Positions 21,944 through 29,215 of a stretch of DNA of 64,000 nt are shown here, piece after piece. A program made the position numbers and the translations under genes. The first letter of the stretch is position 1, and each line of letters opens with the position of its first letter. Below the pieces are notes generated by a model. That model was not told the DNA's origin, searched no databases, and saw only the letters and a program-made list of their open reading frames with translations. The stretch covers positions 1 to 64,000 of the forward strand of contig JAFLVG010000008.1 of the NCBI GenBank assembly GCA_022508445.1, written 5' to 3'. The DNA comes from Clostridiales bacterium (GTDB taxonomy: Bacteria > Bacillota > Clostridia > Christensenellales > Pumilibacteraceae).

Positions 21944-22037
21944 AACGACCTCAACTAACCATATAATAATAAAACGAATTAAATATCCTTTGGCTATTAT
22001 ACATCAAAAATTGACGTTTGTCTATTACTTTAAGCTT

Positions 22038-23474
22038 TTATGCCGCAGAAAAAAGCCGATAGGCCGCATAAGTAAGCTCGCTGAAAACTCTTCTCGGCAA
22101 TTTTTCCGAATCGACGGGGCTTGCCGAAGAAATGTAATGAGCGTGTTTAAGCTTTACGACATCCGCTGCATTGTAATATGCAATCCGTCCGCAGCTCACA
22201 GCGTCGGCTTCACCCAAGGTGTCGAATTCGACGCCTATCACGTAATCGCAAATGCGCAAAATCACAGTATTCGGCTCGCCTGCCGCTCGCTTTTCGCACA
22301 TCACGAAACCGAACTTTTTCAAGTTTTCATAAAACTCGTCGTGCGTAGTCATAGTTCCGGCAAGCCGATTGGAAAAATAACGCTCGCCGTCTATTCTGTG
22401 ATACACAGGACGACCTATCTGTAAAAACGGCTGTTCTATTTCTTTTGGAAGCACTGCCGCAAGTTCTTCTGTGACGTCGAGCGGATGCAATACATAAATT
22501 CGGCGATTGTCTTTTTTATCGATTGGGCGGTCGTCCATCTTCAAAAACACACCGCGATCGTACACGAGCATGCAAGGCCGCCCGTCTATACCCGACATAT
22601 AGAAAAATATCCTATCGGCAACAGCTGCGCACTTCGAATCATTAAAAAGCTCTTTCCACTCGGCTTGCGGCAGCCCTATGCCTTCTGTCATCATTCTTTC
22701 GATTGCAACCGCCGCATCCTTGCTCTTTTTTGGTTTTATCCCTGCCGCCGCAGCCTTTTTTACCGTTTTCGAGCTGTCGCTACTCACGACGTCTTGCAAA
22801 AACTCACGCACCCGCACGTCGTTTCTATACGTTAAAAGCAGTCTGACTATCGCAACACGCTCTTTTGCCGACGACCGTCCGTAAAGCGAAAACAGCACGC
22901 CGACAACCTCGTCGTAGTCCATAAGCACATTTCTGACAGACGCTTTATCTATATTTTTGCCGTACAGCGCCATTTGAAGCAGTCTGTTTATCGCCTTGTT
23001 TTTATCTACTTTGATCAGTATAGCGTACTTACCGAATTTGCTATCGTACTTGTCCACATAGTCCGCCGCGCGGTCGAAATCAACTCGCGCAAGCTCCGTC
23101 AAATACCTGTCAACGCTCTTATCCCAACCGTACAACGCGCTCTTTCTGTTTGCATACTGCGCGGACATCAGCATGGGCATATAACCGTCTGCGTCCAAAC
23201 CTTGATCCTCGCATGCGTTTAAGAACATGTCTAAATACACGTCGTTTTCGAGCGAGCCGAACCGCGCGTCCGTAAAATTGTTTTTCGCCGATTTCGCGCG
23301 CATAGGCACGGTGGCAAGCATTGCCGCCGCAGTTTTATAAGCGCACATTTCTCCGCTTTGAGCGAGGTCTGTTATCGCCTTTTCAAACGCTTTCACATCG
23401 CTGTCGTACATCGAGCGAGCGATATCGCAGAGCGCGTCTTCGGTAAGCTCGCATAGGTTTTCCCATTGATTCAT
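22038..23474 (-). CDS. DUF4132-like / HEAT-like protein
   Basis: 478 aa; C-terminal EIEQPFLQIGRPVYHRIDGERYFSNRLAG... resembles DUF4132 (MolR-type). Confidence 0.55.
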   Translation of the reverse strand: MNQWENLCELTEDALCDIARSMYDSDVKAFEKAITDLAQSGEMCAYKTAAAMLATVPMRAKSAKNNFTDARFGSLENDVYLDMFLNACEDQGLDADGYMPMLMSAQYANRKSALYGWDKSVDRYLTELARVDFDRAADYVDKYDSKFGKYAILIKVDKNKAINRLLQMALYGKNIDKASVRNVLMDYDEVVGVLFSLYGRSSAKERVAIVRLLLTYRNDVRVREFLQDVVSSDSSKTVKKAAAAGIKPKKSKDAAVAIERMMTEGIGLPQAEWKELFNDSKCAAVADRIFFYMSGIDGRPCMLVYDRGVFLKMDDRPIDKKDNRRIYVLHPLDVTEELAAVLPKEIEQPFLQIGRPVYHRIDGERYFSNRLAGTMTTHDEFYENLKKFGFVMCEKRAAGEPNTVILRICDYVIGVEFDTLGEADAVSCGRIAYYNAADVVKLKHAHYISSASPVDSEKLPRRVFSELTYAAYRLFSAA

Positions 23475-23480
23475 GGTTAA

Positions 23481-23509
23481 ATTTTATCATAAACCGTATC
23501 AAAAATCAA
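23481..23509 (-). promoter_or_regulatory. Promoter TTGATT-17-TAAAAT, 6 nt before the ATG at 23474
   Basis: Minus strand TTGATTTTTGATACGGTTTATGATAAAATTTAACCATG; no Shine-Dalgarno. Confidence 0.65.
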
Positions 23510-23533
23510 TAGATAATGAATTTTTTGGCAATT

Positions 23534-24457
23534 TTAAAGCTCACGCCTGCTTTTTCGCATGATAATCTGTTCCGCGCTAATCGAGTAACCGTCCGCCATG
23601 ACGCTCTCTATAAGCTCCGTTTCGCCTATCTTTCCGCGAACGTTGAGCGTGTTTTCGTCGAGGACTACAAACTCGTTGTATTTGTCCGGATCGAGCGCGC
23701 CGTACATTGCGGCAAGCTCGGTGCTTGCGGAAACTGCGACGGTGCGCACTTCGAGCGGAGCTTTTAACCTGTCGCGCCTGCTACCGAGCGCAAAGAGCGC
23801 GGTATATTGCGCGCGCTTATCGGGAATGAACGACGATAAAAGCATGAATATTCCCACGCTCAAAAGACACAGGTTAAGAGCGTACACGGCTGACAGCGCA
23901 AAGAGCGCAAGCGCGGCCATTCCGAAAACAGCGGACACTATGCGCATAATCTTGTACGCCTTTACTCGCTTAAACCGCAACGACAGCATAGCGAGCGCCA
24001 CCCTTCCGCCGTCGAGCGGATACACGGGCAACAAATTGAAAAACGCGATGTATATGTTGCATCTGCAAAACGCTTCGGTAAACATGTAGCACGACGGCAC
24101 AAGCCACCACAGCGCGGCGAAACCTGTTGCGACCGCAAGATTTATCATAGGGCCTGCAAGCGCTATCAATATCTCGTGCTTTGGCTTAATCTGCTCCGAG
24201 CCGCAAAGCGCCGCTCCGTAAGGCATGAGCTTTATGAGGTTGAGCTCGTATCCGAGCTTTCTCGCAATCCGAGCGTGCGCACATTCGTGCAACAGCACTG
24301 CCGCAAGCGAACAAAAGAATTCGTAAGCCATGCCCATAGCGACGAAATATATCGCCATGACAAACATTACGGGCGATATGTAAATGCGCACTTCGTCTCC
24401 GCTGTAACTGCGCTCTTTTGCCCGTCGCTCGTGCTTTTTCCTTGATTTTTCTTTCAT
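23534..24457 (-). CDS. spoIVFB: M50 site-2 protease, SpoIVFB-like
   Basis: 307 aa; HECAHARIARKLG zinc motif, NLLPVYPLDGGR, multiple TM segments. Confidence 0.85.
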   Translation of the reverse strand: MKEKSRKKHERRAKERSYSGDEVRIYISPVMFVMAIYFVAMGMAYEFFCSLAAVLLHECAHARIARKLGYELNLIKLMPYGAALCGSEQIKPKHEILIALAGPMINLAVATGFAALWWLVPSCYMFTEAFCRCNIYIAFFNLLPVYPLDGGRVALAMLSLRFKRVKAYKIMRIVSAVFGMAALALFALSAVYALNLCLLSVGIFMLLSSFIPDKRAQYTALFALGSRRDRLKAPLEVRTVAVSASTELAAMYGALDPDKYNEFVVLDENTLNVRGKIGETELIESVMADGYSISAEQIIMRKSRREL

Positions 24458-24754
24458 TTATCCAAACAGCACTGACGTTCCGAACTCCGTCCGTCCGAAA
24501 AAGTCATAACAAAAAACGTCGCGCAGCGTCGACTTGACAGACGATAGCCCGGGTATAGGCAAAAAATGCAGTGCGAGTATTGCGCCGACAATAGCCGCCG
24601 CAACTGTCAGTCTTGCAAAAAACGTGCCGCGCGATTTTCCGGGCTTTTCGGTTTTTTTGCGCTCGACTCTTGTCACCACGCTTTCTACTATATTGCATCC
24701 CGAATATTTATTGTCATCCATACAACCAATATATGACGGCTGACGGGCGTTCAT
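24458..24754 (-). CDS. Small single-TM protein, candidate minimal SpoIVFA-like partner
   Basis: 98 aa, likely start at MDDNKYSG; one TM; TAA abuts the ATG of the spoIVFB-like gene (TAAATG). Confidence 0.6.
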   Translation of the reverse strand: MNARQPSYIGCMDDNKYSGCNIVESVVTRVERKKTEKPGKSRGTFFARLTVAAAIVGAILALHFLPIPGLSSVKSTLRDVFCYDFFGRTEFGTSVLFG

Positions 24755-24770
24755 TCTTTATGTTAAAAAC

Positions 24771-24992
24771 CTATGCTATTCTGCCCACATCGTAAAAACG
24801 CGCTACGTCGGCCCTAATACAAAGCTCGTAACCGTTTTCGGTGCGCTCTGCTGTCATATCGAGCTTTGTAACATCCATAAACTCGTTCAATAGCGACAAA
24901 ACGTCGCTCTGCGCCACTTTAAGTACGCGTTTTATAGCGCCGTTTCCGTCGTTTTCTATCATTTTCGCTATGCGCTCGGTCATTCCGTCCAT
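24771..24992 (-). CDS. minE: Cell division topological specificity factor MinE
   Basis: Start M14 of the ORF at 24992 with GGAGGG upstream; AIKRVLKVAQSDVLSLLNEFMDVTKLDMTAERTENGYELCIRADV. Confidence 0.75.
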   Translation of the reverse strand: MDGMTERIAKMIENDGNGAIKRVLKVAQSDVLSLLNEFMDVTKLDMTAERTENGYELCIRADVARFYDVGRIA

Positions 24993-25750
24993 CAATTTTC
25001 CCTCCTCATTCGACGTCTTAACGCGCCCCAAAATCCACGGTATCCGGCCGCCGGATCGAGCGGCTCTCCCGTTCCCAAATGTATCCTTTTTGCAAGGAGA
25101 TCGAAAGGCTTTTTGGGCATTGCGGCAAAATTATACACGCCGTCGGTTTCGGGAATAACCCCGTCCACTCGGGTTTTAAGTATTTGCTCAATCTCGTCCA
25201 TGCTCGGTATTTTGCCTTCGGCAAGAAGGTCGCCGCGCACTCTATTCACTACAAGCGTGGGTTTTATTTTATATGATGTGAGCAATGCTACCACTTTGTT
25301 CGCGTCGCGAAGAGCGCTTATGTGCGGCGTAGTAACTACAAGCGCGCTCTCGCACGCACCCACCGCACGACTGAACCCTGCCTCTATCCCGGCAGGACAA
25401 TCGACCAGCGCATAATCAAACGTTACGGCAAGGCTGTTTAACACGAGCCGCAGGTTTTGCGCCGTTACGTTTTCGCCGAGATACCCGTGAGCGGACGGCA
25501 AAAGATACAAATTTCGGACATTTGCCTCCACTAGCGCTTGCCGCACTCTGCACCGGTTTTCTATGACGTCCGCAATATCGTACACCACCCTGTTTTCAAG
25601 GCCGAGAACGACGTCGAGGTTATTGAGTCCGAAGTCGGCGTCCAAAAGCGCTACGCGGTTGCCGAGCGAAGCGAGCGCTGTCCCAAGGCACGCCGTAACG
25701 GTTGTCTTACCCACACCGCCCTTGCCGGATGTGATAACAATGCTTTTCAT
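24992..25750 (-). CDS. minD: Septum site-determining ATPase MinD
   Basis: MKSIVITSGKGGVGKTTVTACLGTALASLGNRVALLDADFGLNNLDVVLGLENRVVYD. Confidence 0.97.
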   Translation of the reverse strand: MKSIVITSGKGGVGKTTVTACLGTALASLGNRVALLDADFGLNNLDVVLGLENRVVYDIADVIENRCRVRQALVEANVRNLYLLPSAHGYLGENVTAQNLRLVLNSLAVTFDYALVDCPAGIEAGFSRAVGACESALVVTTPHISALRDANKVVALLTSYKIKPTLVVNRVRGDLLAEGKIPSMDEIEQILKTRVDGVIPETDGVYNFAAMPKKPFDLLAKRIHLGTGEPLDPAAGYRGFWGALRRRMRREN

Positions 25751-25757
25751 CAAAATA

Positions 25758-25786
25758 AGTATAATACCAAGCATAATGTTTCGCAA
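25758..25786 (-). promoter_or_regulatory. minD promoter TTGCGA-17-TATACT, 7 nt before the ATG
   Basis: Minus strand TTGCGAAACATTATGCTTGGTATTATACTTATTTTGATG; no Shine-Dalgarno. Confidence 0.6.
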
Positions 25787-25817
25787 GCGGAAATTTGTAC
25801 TGTTTTGTCGCAAACAA

Positions 25818-25851
25818 AAATTTAGCCGTAAGGATAGTTACGGCTAAATTT
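25818..25851 (-). terminator. Terminator of the ppx-maf-mreB unit
   Basis: AAATTTAGCCGTAA-N6-TTACGGCTAAATTT with following T run on the minus strand. Confidence 0.8.
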
Positions 25852-25884
25852 CAAATCGCGGTTAGGTTGATTTATTTACTATGC

Positions 25885-26898
25885 TTATATGTGCGCCAGG
25901 ATATCTTCGAGTAAATACGGATCGGAAAGAAGCTTACCGCCGCCGAGAACTGTCGCATACTGCGCTTCTTTGGAAACGTGTATGTCGAGATTGAGAATTG
26001 CTTTCATCATTTTCGCAAGACCGGGAATCTTTGCGCCGCCGCCTGCTACGGTTATTCCGTGCCGCTGAATTTCGCTCGCAACTGCCGGTGAGCATGTGTT
26101 GATAATGCTCTCCACAGCGTCCACTATATTCTTGTAGTAGTCGAACACCACATTGTAAAGCTGGTCGGCAGACGCCGCTTGCGTGCGAATATTATGCGTT
26201 TCGATATCTATTCCGCTGACGGTTGCGGTTGCGCAATCGTTGCGGATAAGACTGCAAATATTTTCTTTTAAACTGCGAGCCGAGGAACGTCCGACATCAA
26301 TCCTATACAACCCGCTCATAAAATCCATTAGAGCGCGGTCTATCATGTCGCCGCCGATATTAATAGCACAGCCCGTCACTATTCCGCAAAGACTTACTAC
26401 GGCTATATCGGTAGAGCCGCCGCCGATGGTCACTATCATACCGCCGAAATCGGACGAAACGGGCATATCCACGCCTATTGCCGCGAGCATGACCGAGCTT
26501 ACCATCGATATTTCGTCGACGCCTGCGCGCATGAGAACACCCTCGTACATCTCGCGCTCTTCCACCGTTATGCCGGTAGGTACGCCGACTATGCAGTTGA
26601 TTTTGGGCTTTATGATGTAAGATTCGGGCAATATTTTCGATATAAACTCATTAAGCATGTCGGCGCAAGCGTCAGGATCCTTGATTACGCCGTCGATTAT
26701 CGGACAGACGGTCTTGGTTTTTTCGGGAGCTTTGCCTATCATGTTGTACGCTTCAAAGCCAACGGCGCGTGTGCGGCGACGTCCGCCCCCGTCGAAGTAT
26801 GCGATAACGGACGGCTCGCGCAAAACTATGCCGTTGCCCGATACGAAAATCGACGTAAACGACGTTCCGAGATCAAGCGCTATATCCATCTTCGCCAT
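25885..26898 (-). CDS. mreB: MreB/Mbl-family actin-like protein (divergent)
   Basis: 337 aa; IALDLGTSFTSIFVSGNGIVLREPSVIAY, VGVPTGIT, INIGGDMIDRALMDFM, VAGGGAKIPGL. Confidence 0.85.
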   Translation of the reverse strand: MAKMDIALDLGTSFTSIFVSGNGIVLREPSVIAYFDGGGRRRTRAVGFEAYNMIGKAPEKTKTVCPIIDGVIKDPDACADMLNEFISKILPESYIIKPKINCIVGVPTGITVEEREMYEGVLMRAGVDEISMVSSVMLAAIGVDMPVSSDFGGMIVTIGGGSTDIAVVSLCGIVTGCAINIGGDMIDRALMDFMSGLYRIDVGRSSARSLKENICSLIRNDCATATVSGIDIETHNIRTQAASADQLYNVVFDYYKNIVDAVESIINTCSPAVASEIQRHGITVAGGGAKIPGLAKMMKAILNLDIHVSKEAQYATVLGGGKLLSDPYLLEDILAHI

Positions 26899-27478
26899 TG
26901 AGTAAGTTCTCCTCGATAAGTTTTTCGGTAAGTCCGACGGGCAAGCCGACTACATTGTAGTAGTCACCTTCCACCCGTTCTATCAGCGGCTTGATTTCGG
27001 CATCGTCTATGTTGTATCCGCCTGCCTTATCGTAAGGCGCGCCGCTGTCAACATAATTATACACCAATTGTTCGTTAAATGCACCGAAAGTGACTAATGT
27101 TTTTTCGCTTTTTTGAATTATTTTCCCGTTTACGCGGAAATATACCGCCGTCACTACTTCGTGCGTTTTGCCGCAGAGCGCTTTAAACATCGCTATCGCG
27201 CTCGCTCTGTCGTGCGGCTTTCCGAAAACCTCGTCGCCGAGTCCGACAACAGTATCGAAAGCAAGCACCGGAAGGTCTGTCATTTGCGCCGCACACTCGC
27301 CTTTTATAAACGCGTTTGCGATTGCCGTTTCTTGCGCTCCGCATTTTATAGTTTCTACCGCATTGGTCGTTATGAATACGGGGCTTATGCAGTCTATTTT
27401 TTGTATCAATGCTCGGCGGCGCGGCGACGCCGTTGCAAGCGCAACTTGTATTTTATCGGGACATTTGTTACTCGTCAT
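26873..27478 (-). CDS. maf: Maf-family nucleotide pyrophosphatase
   Basis: VALATASPRRRALIQKI, AFDTVVGLGDEVFGKP, DSGAPYDKAGGYNIDD, EGDYYNVVGLPV. Confidence 0.93.
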   Translation of the reverse strand: MTSNKCPDKIQVALATASPRRRALIQKIDCISPVFITTNAVETIKCGAQETAIANAFIKGECAAQMTDLPVLAFDTVVGLGDEVFGKPHDRASAIAMFKALCGKTHEVVTAVYFRVNGKIIQKSEKTLVTFGAFNEQLVYNYVDSGAPYDKAGGYNIDDAEIKPLIERVEGDYYNVVGLPVGLTEKLIEENLLNGEDGYSA

Positions 27479-27485
27479 TTCGACT

Positions 27486-28997
27486 TTAAAGGATTTCCAA
27501 GTTTTTCTTATACGCCTTAGCAAAATCTGCGCCGGCGCCGAGCGCGTCCTTGATCTCCAACGAGCAATCGCCGTCCACCTCGGTTTTCATAATGACCGAG
27601 TCGCCGAGAACGTCGCATGTGATCGACTTGACCGAGCCCGACATCGAGCGATCCAGCGAATCGGCTATTCTCAAAATAACCGCGAGCCGCATGACCGCGA
27701 TAAGATCGTCTTCTTGGACTATGCCTATGTACTTCTTCCAATCCGAATACGACAGGTCGTCGAGATCGTGCGCGCGCACGACAAACGCCGCAAGCACGAG
27801 ATCGCGGTGTGACACACCGTACATATTGGAATTCATAATCGAATAGTCGGAGTGCTTATAGTGATTGTAAAAGCTGATTCGCCCACCCGTTTCGTGCATG
27901 AGCGCAGCAATTCGCAGAACGCGCACATACTGCCTCGGCAGCTTGTGCAGAACGCGCAATTGTTTATAGAGCTGTATTGCGAGATTGCACACATGCTCGG
28001 CGTGCTGTATGTTGAGGTTGAAATAGTGCAACCGCGTATAGACCGAATATCCGAGAATATCTGTTATCGGCTTTTCGAGCGTGGTCGGCACGGTGTGGTT
28101 GAACATGAAGCCTTCGCGTATCCCCGCACCCGAAATGACCATTTCTTCGAAATCGGTGCTGTCGAGGAAGCTCTTTATGCACGACAGCGCGGCGCAGAAT
28201 ATGTCAGCGCGCTGAGCGGAAAGCCCTTTTATCTTGGAACGCTTCTCAACGTCAAGCACCTTGACCATGTCGTACACCTTATTAAAAGTGTCCGTGCCGA
28301 TATGGTAATTATGCACCATGCCGAGCGCGTATTTCTCGATGCGTTGAACGATGCTCGCAAGGTTGCGGAACGAGCCGCCGACTCCTATGAATTTATACTC
28401 CGGATCGAGTGTTTTGAGCCATTCTATGCCGGCAAATTGATCGCGCATATAAGTTTCGATCATTTGCGATTGTTGGAGAGGCGTCGTGTTCTCATTAAAG
28501 AGCGACGAAAGCGTGAGCGTGCCTATCGGCAGGTTCACTCGGTTTAATATCATTCGTCTGTTATATTGGATAAGCTGCAACGACGAGCCCGAGATATCCA
28601 TAATAATGCCCTTGGGGATTTCAAGCGAGTTAATTACCCCGTAGTAAATCTGCGTGGCCTCCTGCTCCTCCGTAAGCACGTCCATCTTAAATCCGCAAAT
28701 CGTATTTACTTCTTCCAAAAAGCTCCGTTGATTTTTCGCCTTTCTGACCGCGTTTGTGGCAAACGCATATATCTTGTCCACATTATTGGCGTCGCAAAGC
28801 TTCCTGAACATCTTTAAAGTTTTTACGGCTTGCGCGATTCGCGCTTGTTTCAAATAGCCGTCGCGTTCCATGTCCTGAGCTAGCCTTACGGACTCCTTCT
28901 GTTCATCGTATACAACAAAATAACTGTCATTGATGACATGAGCCAACACCAGCCTTGCGGAATTCGAACCTAAATCTATTACTGCAATATTATTCAA
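27486..28997 (-). CDS. ppx: Ppx/GppA family phosphatase with C-terminal HD-like domain
   Basis: NNIAVIDLGSNSARLVLAHV ... GIIMDISGSSLQLIQYN ... HETGGRISFYNHYKHSDYSI. TTG start at 28997 with AGAGGG upstream. Confidence 0.9.
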   Translation of the reverse strand: MNNIAVIDLGSNSARLVLAHVINDSYFVVYDEQKESVRLAQDMERDGYLKQARIAQAVKTLKMFRKLCDANNVDKIYAFATNAVRKAKNQRSFLEEVNTICGFKMDVLTEEQEATQIYYGVINSLEIPKGIIMDISGSSLQLIQYNRRMILNRVNLPIGTLTLSSLFNENTTPLQQSQMIETYMRDQFAGIEWLKTLDPEYKFIGVGGSFRNLASIVQRIEKYALGMVHNYHIGTDTFNKVYDMVKVLDVEKRSKIKGLSAQRADIFCAALSCIKSFLDSTDFEEMVISGAGIREGFMFNHTVPTTLEKPITDILGYSVYTRLHYFNLNIQHAEHVCNLAIQLYKQLRVLHKLPRQYVRVLRIAALMHETGGRISFYNHYKHSDYSIMNSNMYGVSHRDLVLAAFVVRAHDLDDLSYSDWKKYIGIVQEDDLIAVMRLAVILRIADSLDRSMSGSVKSITCDVLGDSVIMKTEVDGDCSLEIKDALGAGADFAKAYKKNLEIL

Positions 28998-29178
28998 AGC
29001 AATACCCTCTGGGGCACAGATAACCCCATTTTGATTTATAGAGGAATTATAACATAATAATTCGGACTTGTAAAGGGGGTATTTTAAATAAATTTCACGA
29101 TAATTTTTATCTAAGTTGACCAACACACCCCATCTGCCAACATTACTCCCCGTAATTCGACAAAATAACACAAATCCC

Positions 29179-29207
29179 TTTACATTTTCCGATTTGCGTG
29201 ATAAAAT
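29179..29207 (+). promoter_or_regulatory. Promoter TTTACA-17-TAAAAT, 8 nt before the ATG at 29216
   Basis: TTTACATTTTCCGATTTGCGTGATAAAATATTAAGGTATG. Confidence 0.65.
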
Positions 29208-29215
29208 ATTAAGGT

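Noticed and set aside
24992-25031. Upstream start of MinE giving 86 aa
   Set aside because: The ATG at 24992 overlaps the minD stop (TGATG) and has GGAGGG at proper spacing, so the 73-aa form is preferred.
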